From Lomentospora prolificans (Eukaryota; Ascomycota; Sordariomycetes; Microascales; Microascaceae): a stretch of 64,000 nt of DNA. Below are positions 32,923 to 44,900 of the stretch, piece by piece (the first letter of the stretch is position 1; each line of letters starts with the position of its first letter). A program made the position numbers and the translations under genes. The notes under the pieces are model-generated. The model was not told the DNA's origin. It saw only the letters and a program-made list of their open reading frames with translations, and did not search any database. The stretch lies in contig JARFXM010000011.1 in the NCBI GenBank assembly GCA_029532625.1, positions 558,001-622,000 of the forward strand, read 5' to 3'.

Positions 32923-33253
32923 TTATCCGAGGACGTCGGCACAGATCTCCTCGACCTCGACGAGAACGTTGACTTGAGTACTGCGTTAGCAATGTTCACT
33001 GGGTAGATGTCGAAGGAAAGCACGTACGGGCAGGGATGAGGCCGCCGCAGGCGGCAACAACGCAGTCAGTCGCGGCAGTGCGGATCGCGGCCATGTTATC
33101 GGGTTGACAGCCGCAAGTCCAGTCACCGACCTCGCAGTCGCTGGCAGCAAGGGTGGCGTCATCAAGGCAGACCTGGGCCTTGCCGTCGCACTGGGTGATA
33201 GTCTGGGCCGATGCAGCGGCGGCAAAGGTAAGAGCGGCGATGGAGAACTTCAT
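32923..33253 (-). CDS. Small secreted CFEM-type protein
   Basis: Two exons, complement of 32923-32972 and 33028-33253, give 91 residues. A signal peptide is clear (MKFSIAALTFAAAASAQ). The mature part has eight Cys: four up to WTC, then CGC, TDC, AAC, and the eighth (EEIC) supplied by exon 2. The stretch ASDCEVGDWTCGC carries the Asp-Cys-x-Cys arrangement in which CFEM proteins place the haem-iron ligand Asp. Spacing of the first Cys pair (six residues) is wider than the classic pattern. The correct acceptor is the AAG at 32973; the alternative CAG 6 nt earlier loses the last Cys. There is no GPI tail, so it is probably a free secreted protein, such as a haem/iron-binding protein or a host-interaction candidate (inference). 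Confidence 0.82.
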
Positions 33254-35438
33254 TTTGATGAGGTTGGTATAGTTTGCAAGGTGGTAGTGGAGGTTGGTGT
33301 GTTTCGAGTTGGAAGTTGCGGATGCTCTGCGGATGATGAAAAGAAAGCAATGAGACGATGGATCAAGGAGGCCTGAGGGCTTTATATACTTGATCGACGC
33401 TTACAAGGAGTGCGTTGAGTAGTATCTGGGGAGAATGTCTCTTCCTCGGCCAACACACCCCAGAGTGCTGACAGCCTATAGAGCGTGCCACTCCGCGCCA
33501 TTATGGCAAGTGCCATTGACTTGATTCGGGGATGTGTTGACATCGTGGGTTACAATATAATCTGGCACGTAGAATGCGGGGATTGTGCGGAGCTGTTACA
33601 TTGGGTGGACGAAGTCTACTGGTACTGCGCGTTCTCTATATTTCCAGGCTCCATGTGCACTTCCCAGAAAAGCAATGGCCTTGCTTTGCCCTGATCTTCT
33701 TAAGGTTTCTCGCTTCGACCCATTTTATCTCTATATCTAGTAGAATAACGACGGGAACAGAGCTCATACAGTTGGCGTATATACTTATAGGCATCCATGA
33801 TAAAAGTGACCGACATAGCGTTCAACTTAGATCTGACTCTTACCATGTCCGCGCAAGTATAGCTGATGTAAGTCCTCGTCTGGAGTACAGGCGGATGCAC
33901 ATGTAAAAAGTCAGTGTAGTGTATATTCAAGTTTCCCGAGGCTCAAGCTTAGACGCGCATACAAGAATTCCTGCCATCGGAGCCACTTCCTAATTCCTTC
34001 AAGGCAGGTCATAATACAGCTTTTATGAAGCGGGGGATGGAGGTGTGGTTTGCAGCACTTCCTTCTGTGGCAGATAACCAGCCGACGGTGTATGGCGGGG
34101 AGTAATACTACTTGCAGACTTCTGATTTTATTTCGGCCTAGAGGGTAAGAGCCCCTGGGGCAATGACGCTCGCCAAGACTTGCCAGCTAATGAAGAGACG
34201 GACAGGGCACTGCTACAGGTACCGAGACAGACCAAGGCCAGCGGGATGAGAAGCAGGGTAGCAAATGGTAGCAGACGCTGAACACGCCCCTTTTAGTGTT
34301 TAGTGAGCAGGGTCCCTCTCAATCGCCTGTTCCCCGGATTTACGCTGGCATCTGCTTTGTTTTGGTGGTGGGGTAATAAGACGTCGTGATATAGCTCGCA
34401 ATCATACAAGCCCATCCTCACCCAGCGGGGTTGTTACCACCCAAGGTGGGCAGGCTTCCTCAAAACGTGACCGGTTCCTACGGTGTGACTGCACGGGCGT
34501 TCCAGGCCTAGAAAATAACCAGGTTGTCTATTCCAAACGTGCCCGGAGAAAGTGCAGTAAGCTGTTCCTGGTCAGTGATTCATAGAGCAATCTAGCAGTG
34601 ACGAAGCCGAGTGCTACTGCTAACGGCGGCCGTGACCAACATCGGCCGCATATTGATCGCTGCAAGCGTCTTCGTGCCCAACAATCATCTCGTTAATCCT
34701 ATGGAGCTTAATAAGTGCCAAAATACACCACGCACATTGTAATCGTGTATTCCAAGATCGATGCCTTGAGCCAATGGTATCAATTGGTTGTCAGTGGTCG
34801 GCTTAAAACATGAACATTCATCTTAACACTCTCATCGCCATCACAGAGGCCTTTCAATATCTTGACTTAAGGTCCTGATAGTAACGGGCAGAGCAGCGGC
34901 AGGTACCTCGGTGTTTTTCCACACCAATCGCCTCGTCAACAAGCGTCCGACCCCAGAGTAGACGCGCTCAATTGTCAATTGTAATCACGGCAAACGGCAC
35001 TGGACTGGCGCTTTGGGCACAAGCCTAGGATGCAACCCCGGATCATTTCAGGGACCATCGATCGGGCAAAGCTCCCGCTTTTGGACCGTCATGTCCGACT
35101 CATAACCGTCTGCCTCCCATTGGCGCGCTCCCCTTTTCGTCCCTACAAGTAGCGATTTAGGAACTTAAGGCAGCGTAGCATTCGCCACCCAAATTTGTTC
35201 AGTAATTTTCCCCTCTCATCTCAGCACCCGCTTGTGGCTCGAGCTGCCGACTCCAATTGATGTATGCGGGTTGTCGAGACATGTGAAAACCTCCGGCCGA
35301 AAGGGAGGAGCTTGGTCTGCCTGCTGATTTACCTGAGATCGACCACGACTTGGCATGCTGCTATTATCCAAGGCAGACACCAGACCGTCTGTCTTGGCGG
35401 TTGAAATACGCACGGAGTCGGGTTCAGACTGCAAGTCT
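33254..35438. other. 2.2-kb gene-poor region
   Basis: The left end is the promoter of the CFEM gene. The rest has only short overlapping frames without domains, signal peptides or consistent splice models. No repeats longer than short tracts were seen by eye. Confidence 0.5.
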
Positions 35439-35622
35439 TCATTGGTATGTATTCTGCTGTAGCCCGCGTGGATCGAAGAGATACGGTCCACCGTGAGATG
35501 GTTGGTTATGCCTTTTCCCCACGTCCCCAGCGAGTGGTAGCATGTGGAGGGTTGCAAGTACCAAGAGCCCAAGCACAAGAAAGAATGACGAGGTTTGCGC
35601 GCCGTTTTGAAGTCTAGACATC
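35439..35622 (-). CDS. Candidate secreted peptide precursor with Lys-Arg processing site
   Basis: The frame begins with ATG and encodes 60 residues without an intron. The N-terminus is basic/polar (MSRLQNGAQT), followed by a strong hydrophobic core (SFFLVLGLLVLATLHMLPLAG) typical of a signal peptide. Then comes GDVGKR and a 24-residue hydrophilic tail (HNQPSHGGPYLFDPRG...) to the stop. KR is the recognition site of the Kex2 protease, so the tail could be a released peptide. It sits in a gene-poor region, and a longer 142-codon frame overlaps it. There is no homology I can name, and it could be chance. Transcript evidence would decide. Confidence 0.28.
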
Positions 35623-36101
35623 GCCCAGTGTCCACCCAAGTCATATTTTCTTGGGAATGCTACGTAATAACATCAAGGAGACTCAATATTGCCCGAGGAT
35701 ACATACTGTGGCCTCGGCCCGGTGTTAACTAGTTGCCTATGGCTTGAGGTCTGGTCTGAAACTAACATGTCGGCCCTGAGGCCAAGACTGGATGTTAACT
35801 GGCAGGAGCGAGGGCTTGAATACGTCCACATACGAGGAAGTAATACCATACCAGATATGCAAAGCTTTGATAGTCTCGCAGTTTAGTAAATTCCCAAATT
35901 TAAAAAGATAACTTGGCAGGCTCTCAGTCACGCACCAAAGCGGCCCCAGTATTGTGCTGCGTCTCGTTTACTCAGTCAAAGTGTGCAAAGGAAGTTGTTT
36001 TTGTAAATGGGAAGGTGAGTAAATTTTGCCTGCACTGGCCTATTAAAGCTTCCAGATACAGTGAGGAGTTGAAAGCTACCTAAAGCTCGGCTTTTGCGGG
36101 T
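35623..36101. other. Intergenic, nothing supported
   Basis: About 480 bp contain only short unsupported frames. The right end is the 3' flank of the Ser/Thr/Gly-rich protein gene. Confidence 0.5.
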
Positions 36102-36153
36102 TTAGACCAAAAGGACCAGAGTGATGGCCATAAGGCTAGCGCCAAAGCCAGAC

Positions 36154-37152
36154 TTAGTAGAACCGGCTGGCAGTGTAGACAACGGGGCCTGGAGTTCCGG
36201 AACTACCCGGGTTAGCGCTGCCCGGCGGTACTGCTGGACCCACCGAAGCCACCCGCACCGGAGTGGTCAACATCTCCGTGGCGCTGTTACCAATGATGGC
36301 TCCAGCCTGCTGGTTGCCGCCGTTGTTCTCATCGTCGTTGGAGCTGCCAACTGCGCTCCCAGAGCTACCAGAACCGTCACCAACGCCGCCATTACTAGCA
36401 CCTTGATTTTTACCGTTGCTACCATTACCGGCACTATTACTGGCACCATTACCAGCGCCGCCATTCCCTCCGTTGCCTCCCTCGCCTCCCCTACCACCAG
36501 CACCGGAGCCGCTACCGTGGCCACCGTTTCCGCCGTTGCCTCCATTACCGCCGCCACGATGTCCGTCGTCTTCATCGCCACTTTCAGGGCCATGACCACC
36601 AGCATGTCGGTCATTGTCTTCCTCGTCACCTCCAGGGCTATGACCACCATGACCATGTTCGTTATTGTGCTCGTCATAGCCAGGCTTGTCACAGTGGCCG
36701 CTGGGGCAGCAAACCGTAGGCTCACCAGGCTTGTCCGCACAGTCGGGGCCGTTGTGGTGAGGACGGAGGTTGCAAGTAAGGCAGACGGTAGAAGTAAGCG
36801 TGCTCGTGACGGTGGTCAGTGAGATCGATCCGGAAATGGTGGCCGTGCTGGTGACGACGGTTTCAACGGCGATGATGCTGGACTCCGTCACCGTCTCCAC
36901 GACGGGAGGGCGGATGCTAGAACTGGTTCCGGTCAAAGTACTTGAACTGCTCGTGAAGCTGGGGCTGCTAGTGCTGCTAGTAAGTGCCTCAGTTGACGTA
37001 TCAGTAGCACGGGTAGAGTGGACAGTAGAGGTCTCAGTAGCACTAGTAGACCCCTCAGTTGAGCTGACGGTAGTACAAGGAGACTCCTCGTGACTGTTGA
37101 TTGTAATGTGAGATGAGCAAAATTGGAAGAACATCGTGGTCGAGAGGCACAT
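36154..37152 (-). CDS. Ser/Thr- and Gly-rich cell-wall-type protein, possibly GPI-anchored
   Basis: An open frame of 332 codons from an ATG at 37152. Residues about 25-120 are Ser/Thr-rich (heavily O-glycosylated type). A short Cys patch follows (VCLTCN...DCADKPGEPTVCCPSGHC), then a His/Asp/Glu-rich stretch and a Gly/Asn-rich repeat region (GGNGGNGGNGG...). As read, the protein ends VYTASRFY without an anchor. In another frame just downstream, after a TGCCAG acceptor at 36167, the sequence reads GSTKSGFGASLMAITLVLLV and stops at 36102. That is a textbook GPI-attachment tail, and a short intron (for example 36167-36206, 40 nt) would join it. The N-terminus lacks a clear signal peptide, so a missed upstream exon is possible. 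The family is unrecognised. Confidence 0.6.
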   Translation of the reverse strand: MCLSTTMFFQFCSSHITINSHEESPCTTVSSTEGSTSATETSTVHSTRATDTSTEALTSSTSSPSFTSSSSTLTGTSSSIRPPVVETVTESSIIAVETVVTSTATISGSISLTTVTSTLTSTVCLTCNLRPHHNGPDCADKPGEPTVCCPSGHCDKPGYDEHNNEHGHGGHSPGGDEEDNDRHAGGHGPESGDEDDGHRGGGNGGNGGNGGHGSGSGAGGRGGEGGNGGNGGAGNGASNSAGNGSNGKNQGASNGGVGDGSGSSGSAVGSSNDDENNGGNQQAGAIIGNSATEMLTTPVRVASVGPAVPPGSANPGSSGTPGPVVYTASRFY

Positions 37153-40100
37153 CTTTTATACAGGCCCCTCGCCGAGTCGTTTTGGCGATGTTTGCATTCA
37201 GGTCCTCCGTCTTCAGGAACAGCGCGAGTCTATGTCCGCAGAAGGCGAACGATCCCCGATTCATGAGTTGAGCGAGACCATCAAACTGGGTGCGAGACTA
37301 ATTTTTGCGCTCTTCGAATCAAACGAGAGGGTGTCTAGCCCTTCGAGGTCATCTTGGCAATACCAGGACCCAGGAGCGCCAACCCGAATTATGGGGGAAG
37401 GTTGGCCGCAACTACAGCATCGATAGCTGGCTCTGATGGTAGGTTGCATGTCCTGGCTATAAGTACAGAGCCGACTTATGCACAAAGCGGAGGATGGCAG
37501 GAAGCGGGCGTCGGAGTGGGAGGATCTGGGGGGTTACTTCAGCAGGCGCCTGATGCCTTGCGTTCGGATGATGACTGGATGGCCGTCTTTGGCCTCGGGC
37601 TCGACGGCAACATGATTCATAGGAACTGGACAGATATGGATGATGTTGCCTAGAGTAAGGGCATTTGGTTTTCTGAGTCGGCGAGTCTTGCGTTAACTTA
37701 GCTCAGAGCTGGCGTGGCGAAATGAATAATGTATAATCCAAATACACATCGATGTGATCGAGATACCTCGCGCGCCCTTCTCGCTGTCGGGCCACTATCG
37801 CTCTGGTGACCATGATAACCGAATGGAGAACAGCAAAAAAATTTGTAGGCTCTTTTATACTAAGGCCGAGTAGGTGACCTCACCGTGTACGTTTCGATTG
37901 GGGAAGGCACTCATTCACTAGTACCACCAAGACCCAAATTGGGTCTTCAGGCTGCTAGAAGGCCACTGGTTGGTGCGGTTCTACCATGTTGAGCATTCCG
38001 AGTGTTTTATGATCACAGAAAATATACCCCATCCTAAAATATTGCAGACCATGCTGTCGAAAGTCGACCAATACGTATTATTATACTCCGTGACCTATGC
38101 GAGCCGAGGGTTGAATTCGCCGTCGTTGTAGCAATACATTGGCGTCTAAGTAACAGAATTCAACGCATCTCCGCTGCTTGGATATTACTGATCCCTCCGC
38201 ATTCGCGAGGTGCAAAACCCGGCATAGTCATTCCAAGGCCAAGTTAGGATTTTCGACGTTTTGTTTGGATTCTGTGTTGTCTGACTGTGTCTTCAAATCT
38301 CGCATAATACCGGAGGGCCTGGCTAATTACATCCGCCCTCCATCGCTCGACTAACTAGACTAATAGATCATTCAACGTTAGTTTTACGTATTGGTCCTCT
38401 TATGGGCGCGTAGGTACTGTGATGGGACTCATCGATGCGCAAACACTTCCATGTGGTCACGACATTTACATTCTTTCCATTTGATCACGAAAGCCGAACA
38501 TATAATTCCTCATCAGACAGGCCCGCGTTCTTGCGTCACGAACCTCGGCAATAGTGCCCACTCCGTCCATCTCCCAGGGTTCAAATATCCCGCAGATCTA
38601 GTGGAGCGCCGCCGTAGCCTCTATTTCCACGTTCTGAGTGCCGGACAAGGTGCTCCAGATTTCAAAAACATATAACGGATGCAGGATCCGACACCGCTCT
38701 GCCCGCGTTACCATGTGCGTGACCCGTGCATTAGCCGCGGGGAAGAAAGCACTCGTTGCTCTCTCCAACACGGGTAGTATACTACATAGATAGGATTTTC
38801 GTATCAAAGCAAGATTCTCCAATGTAGTAGCCTTCCTGGTGGGTTTGGCGTCACCAGATATCTACAATTGAGCGCAAAAACTAAACTATAAAGTCGCCGT
38901 GGTTCCATAGAACTACTACGAGTTTTCATTGGACAGTCGAAGAAGGCCTTCTAGAGTGAAAAGGAATTTACTTATAATCCATGTCTGTTAGCTTATCCTC
39001 TTTTCTTGCGAAATGACACGTTCGCAAAGGTTTAACTTTGGAATGAATTACTGTCGTAGTTGGCGGCGGAATCTTCGGACGAGCAGCAGATATACCAATA
39101 AACCGCCGGAGGTCAGTTGTAAACTTGGAATCCAAGAGGTTCGATTAGTCCACAGTCCAGAGTGAAGGCCAAGAACTCAGATTACCGGCTTCCAGTTGCT
39201 TTAGCAGCAGGTCCGCTCAATCCGAGTCTTAGATACACTTCTCGGCTAAATTTGAAGGGACGGAAATGAACGAGGAAAGAATGATGATCCAGTCCCTCTT
39301 TCTCGTTACATCCGCTCGTAAGGCAAGCTTATACATCTCTGAAGATAGGGAGAGCACAGCCAATCCCGCTCAGCATGGCCGGCAATAAATGAGCAAAGCA
39401 AGTCCTCGGTCCATGGACCACTTGGCCCATCCTTCCCGGTAATCGCCACTTCGCCACTCGAGAGCTTGCATCCGTCGGTGCAGCTGTTGAGGTACCAAGC
39501 ACTATGTGGCACTTTAGTCTAAACTCAACATGCCCTCATATCGTAGAGCAAACAACCACATATCCTCTACCTGGTATGTGACGGGTCTGGAGCTGGAAAT
39601 TCTATATTTGGCGGACGACAAGTGAATATGGTGGGTGGCTAGAGCAAGGTACAATCGACGGCGTCAAAGAAGCAGCCAAAGCCAGGAAATTAAACTATGT
39701 GAACCTAATACTACTTCTAGGAAGCCCATGGCCAAGAGAAGAGGGCCTAGTTGAGGTAGGTTGGTGTGGTATTAAATACCTTCCTCTGGAGTCACTGGCT
39801 TCGATGATGTAGAGAAAAAGAGCCCTTGCAAGTGTGAAAGAGTTCAGTCGAAGTCGTGAGACTCAGGGAAGCTGCCCCCACTACTGTGATTTACAATGCA
39901 TCGGTGCGGTTTCGATAAAATGAAGGCGTCGACGGTCGCCCTGCATTATTCATGGGGATGGTAACTTGGGCATGCCAACATTCCATGCAACGTCACATGG
40001 CTTAGATGCAAGATTATCAGATCGCGCCAGGATGAAGTCTGCTTTGGGCAAAGCTGACGATCCGTCCCAACGCATGGCCGTGTGATGGCAACTATGTTCA

Positions 40101-41484
40101 AGGTTGAATGTAGCTATGCTCCAAAACCGGCGTTCGCCAACGTAAAGTATTGGGAGGCAACTCTCACCCATCGCGGAAGTGTGTGCGCCAGAGTGTCGAA
40201 TTAACGGAAGACGAGCTCTTCAACAAGGCTACCCTTCTCCATTCGACAGGATCTACTCTTGACAAATATCGCCGTGAAAACGCCGCCAACAGCAAGGTTG
40301 CAGTCGCGCCACCGGGCTTAGTAGAGAAAGCAGCTAAACATAGATAGGTGAGGGAAAGTTTTTCTGTTAGGATCGCAACGTTTTATAGCGATGATAACGA
40401 AAAAGGAAAAGAAAAAGAAAATAGCAAGGATGCAATATGGCGCCGTCTGCCCTCCGTGACCTGTTTTACCACTGTCAAATTTTCGGTGATTCCATGTGCG
40501 GGGCAACCGGAGCAGGGGCCGAATGTTTGTGCCGTCGATTTCCGGTAAGTCTGGTGCAAGAGGGGAAAAAGAGTTTGGCGGCCACCGTAGGAGTGAAGGA
40601 ATGGTATTGGGACCCTTGCGGTGACATTGTACGAACTCGCTTGCTAGGTCTACGAAGCCAAGAGGACCTTTGACCGAGCTGGGAGCCGAGTCTAAAGCGT
40701 CTTTTCCGACGACCCGACGCAGGAACACTGTTGCTCGGCAATCCTAGCCCTGCGCTTTTTTTCTAGAGGGAAGGGAAAAGGGGATAGTGGACCAAGCCTA
40801 CTTGGAAGCCCTTTTCGAAAGGTAAAAAAAAAAAAAAACATAAAATTGCCTTTCTCTTTTTCCCCCTCCGCGCTGTTCAGCGGCCTGTGGATGGGTGGAA
40901 ATAGACTATTATTGTCTAGCTTACGCTGGGGCAAGATGAGCTGAGCCAGACTTACTGGGCGAGAACGAAGCTGAGCTGGAACGAAGCCCGGTCCTCCAAG
41001 GCTGCTGCTCAAACTTTACAATGATTCTCCTGTTTAGATTGTTTTGTAGGTGATTACTAGAGCGATGTCGGGGCTCAAATGACGGCCCCATGTTCAAGAA
41101 TGGAGATTTCGAGATAGGGCTCGGCGAGACCAGCGTAGCCAGTCATGACATGGCGGGATAGTTCCCTCCCCCAAAGAGCCCTATGCCAGCCTGGCAATGG
41201 ATTGTGGGTTCTGGAAAGAGTGATCAAGGATAATATTTGGTGAATCATTGAGTAATGGTGCCAGTGCAATGTACCAGCCAGCGTCCCATGGTTCCGAGCA
41301 AGAAGCTTGGTTGGCATCATCGGTCATAGTCCAAGCTCGCCTGCTCTCCCAGTCAGCTCGCCCACAGAGCCTGGCAGTGGCCCGATCGGAGGATAAACCC
41401 TGTTTGTATTCGAGGTTACGAGAGCCGAAGAAGACCGTGTGGCTCTCAGCGAATCGCACGGCGAACTGGACAAGTGAAAATTTT

Positions 41485-41514
41485 TTATCAGATCAGATTT
41501 GATTAATCTGATAA
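41485..41514. promoter_or_regulatory. Inverted pair of ATCTGATAA GATA-factor-type sites
   Basis: TTATCAGAT (41485-41493) and ATCTGATAA (41506-41514) are exact reverse complements separated by 12 nt. Each fits the ATCWGATAA core described for iron-responsive fungal GATA repressors (SreA/SRE/Sfu1 class). The nearest iron-related gene is the siderophore-type transporter about 3.7 kb to the right. Function is inferred from motif only. Confidence 0.35.
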
Positions 41515-44279
41515 TCAATCGATGACCCCCACTTCGTTTTGGCACAAAAGTGACGCCAAGGCGCCAAAGCAATGCGGGACAAGGGTAGCTATGGTGTGTA
41601 TCTGGAGCGGAGGTGGGCTGGCACAGTGTGGTTCTCGCCGTTGTGAGAGTCGGATGGACGAGTAACAGACAGGTCCTACGAAGGAGAAGTTGTCAGGGTT
41701 GTACTGGACTTGTTGCATCTCCGACAGTACTTCGTACTCCTCATCTGCCAGCGTCCTGTAGCCTGGCCAGGCCTGGCTGTTGCTGGGAACCCTCACACAC
41801 ATCCCGTGTCTAGCTGGCAGGGGTCGGATTCGTCAATATTTTAACGTAACCGAGTCTCCTCTGCGTGGCGCATTCATCTTGTCGACGCGCTCGCTCGCTG
41901 GCTCTGTGCTAATAATGCAGGGCGCTACTCAGAGGTACTGCTGGCTGGCTTTCGGGCACTAGCCCTTCTGCTAGCCGTCCGTCTGACAACCGGCATCCGC
42001 GCCCTCTCCTGAGCTAAGAGCTCTGCTGGCGAGACAGTTGGTTCCCCGGGAGGGGTGCCTAGCGTGACCAGCCGTGACATCGCCTTTGCCAATAAACTAG
42101 GGGTGGTATCAACATCTCCCGCACCGGTCACACTACATGGATCCATCAATGCACCCTCGTCAGAATCAAATGTAGCCGAATTAGGTGTGGTTTCGGCAGT
42201 AATTATAGTAAGGAAAGGGAAATAAATGTACGACGCAAACTGAGAAATTGCTCGAGCACAGTCTCGGCGGCAAACACCTCGCCCCCCCCAAGCCTCTTTT
42301 CGTCCTTTTTATTCCGGGATGCTCACAGGGCTGGAGCTAACTTGGCGTACTGTACTTGAACAAGAAGGGTTGCAAAATGCGCTGTTCTGCCCTTCTCGAC
42401 TGTGGCTGCATGATCTTGCTTTCCTCGGCTTCGTATGCCTCTTATCTCCAGTAGGTTACTTTGTCGACTTCCGTCGTATGAGGCTGGGCTTTGCATTTTT
42501 GCTTCCACCCAGTTTTCCTTTTCTACTTTAGTGGAATTTCTCGATGTGTCCCTTGGTCTCTGCGGTCGGTATTCATGACCTACGGTCTGGCGCCAGCTCT
42601 CAGTAGAGGAAAGAGCATTTGAGGCTACATTTTTGATCAACCACTCGATATCAATTATTTTTTCCTCTTGGGATTGTTTTCTCGCCAACTGAGTAGTAAT
42701 AAGCTGTGCATTAAATGACCTCCTCAGACAGACCGGGCGGGACCCCTTACGTCCCACTGGATTAACGTCTGCGCTAAATCGTAGGATTGGTCCTGCTGCT
42801 CCCAAGCCGAGCTCTCTAATTACCTTCCACTGCCCACTGCCTGTCCTTTCTTCCCGCTAATATCGCACTCCGTTTGTTCTTAACTTGTTACCTACCGGTT
42901 GTTCTCTGAGGTGTACCTTGTTACTATCCGCATTATTAGGGCCTGTCACAACCTTGGGAGATAGACCCTAGTGGCCCTAATCCTCTTTCGTTGATTAGCT
43001 CGGCCCCTTGCGCTCAATGGGCGGCATCCTCTAATAGCCATGTCCTTCCTTTTACGTGATGGTGGACCTCCCATCCCACACACCACCACGCGATACATTC
43101 CACCCACTGCCGGTGATGCACGACTTAACGAGAGAAAACGGTGGTGCTGACCCCGACACCGGATGTCCAACTGGCTTGTGATCTTGTAGGGTGCGCTTGG
43201 CTCATAGAACATCCCTGACCTTGACCAGCCCCACGATCGATGAACATCGCTCCACGCATCATTCGCGCTCACCTCTCGATCCCAACCGCCGCGCCCCCCC
43301 CGGCCTCTTGCCACTTTTGTTTGTGCTAGTTTACGCTTTTGCCCCATCCACGCATGCGCCAAGACCGTAGACCAGGAATATAACTAAGGAATAATCAAGG
43401 ACTAAACATGCCAAGACCAGAAGAAAAGACGAAAAGACGGGTGGGATAGGAAGAATGGGAGAAGGCAACAAGCAAATATTCGACGCCTCACACATACGCA
43501 TTGATTGCTCGAAGCGATGGTGGGCGAAAATAATGTTCAATAATAGTTATGGTGAAACAGAAACGACGCTCCGACCGAGCTACCTCGATCAATGTTTTCT
43601 TACATCTCGGTGTCCGGGTCAAGCTGCGGGAGGCCCGTAGAACGAGTAATAGCGTGCATAGATCCGGCCATTGTTATCAATCAGCGATCAATGGGGGGTG
43701 AAGGCAATCGGAAGAATCTATGTGTTGCATTGCAATTGACGTCCATGTACTTACGTGGATCCCGTCCGTCCCAGGTCCAAGGAAGCAATATGGATGGGGA
43801 CTGATGTGGTGTGATGGGATGGAAGCAGTGCTCGGTTGGGGTAGCATGGCTTCATGTCATCGTCACGGTATCCTGCCTCCTCGCCTGGCCCTGGCCCTGA
43901 TGCCAGAATCAAAGCAGCAAACAGAAAAAAGGATACACAACTATTCCGATAAAAGTAAAACTTCTTGGGCCCAGCAGGTCTATCCCACCTCTCCCCCCCT
44001 CCCCTGCTCCTCTTTCTGGAGTCCACTCCAGTTCACATATGCTGTGGCTTGTCTTTTTTTTCCCAATCGATACGACCTTGGCCACGTTCCACTCCGCTTG
44101 TGTGAGCAGATGGATATATGCACAGACTCCAAGTGAGAGAAGAGAGATAGAAATTGGCGGTGGCATCGACCGACGCGGTGGAGTGCGATGTGCAATATCT
44201 GCAATCCCCGATGCAACCTTCTCTCAAGTATATAGTACACCTATTCAGGGATCAGACTTGCTAGCCTGTGACAAAAAAG

Positions 44280-44900
44280 TACAAGTCTAATCCAATTTAG
44301 GAAAGAGTAGAGATACCTAGTACAACACTCTATTTACATACAAAAGCAGGTGCTAGTACTCTCACTATCAAGGTCAGGTACCAGTTGCAGCCTTCTCACT
44401 ATGAAGTGCAATAGATGCCTAAGGAATCTAGTCGTCGTATGTTTTGCGAGCGATATCGTCATAGGACTAAAGGATCCGAACGCGAAGTCGTTCATCGCGA
44501 GTAAGCTACTTCTTATAGGTCCTCTGTAGTGGCTGCGGCTTAGTATCATCGTCTATCACGATATAGGTATTTAGGAGGAATTTAATAGTGTTTACCTACC
44601 TTTATTGTAGGGCTAGGCGGGTGAAAATGGCCTCGATATCCATTATGGCCATCTATCGTTGGTAACTGATCTTGGAGAAGTCATCAGTGAAGAAGGCTTT
44701 AAAAGCCCAAGGCTGAGAAACGCGACATCTGTGGCTTGTTTTGGTAGAAGTATCTTACTATATAAATTACTATGTGGAGGTACCTTTCAGGGGACCCCTG
44801 TAAGACACGCTTGAAGTTTCGCGCTAACAAGTCTAATCCCTCTGGGAGATATAGGAAGAGGGCTGCTGATCCCTCTTCCGCGCATTTTGCATCCATGGAT
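44280..44900. other. AT-rich, TA-rich decayed segment
   Basis: By eye this stretch is richer in TA dinucleotides and stop codons in all frames than its surroundings, as expected for a mutated (possibly RIP-affected) repeat. I cannot identify an element or terminal repeats. Confidence 0.25.

Noticed and set aside
35216..35644. Minus-strand open frame of 142 codons
   Set aside because: No recognisable features. It overlaps the signal-peptide-bearing 60-codon frame, which is the better candidate.
40150..40347. Plus-strand 65-codon frame with a hydrophilic, plausible-looking protein
   Set aside because: No upstream exon, motif or regulatory context supports it, and it is too short to trust alone.
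42323..42805. Minus-strand open frame of 160 codons
   Set aside because: No domain, signal peptide or splice extension found, and composition is ordinary for non-coding sequence in this region.
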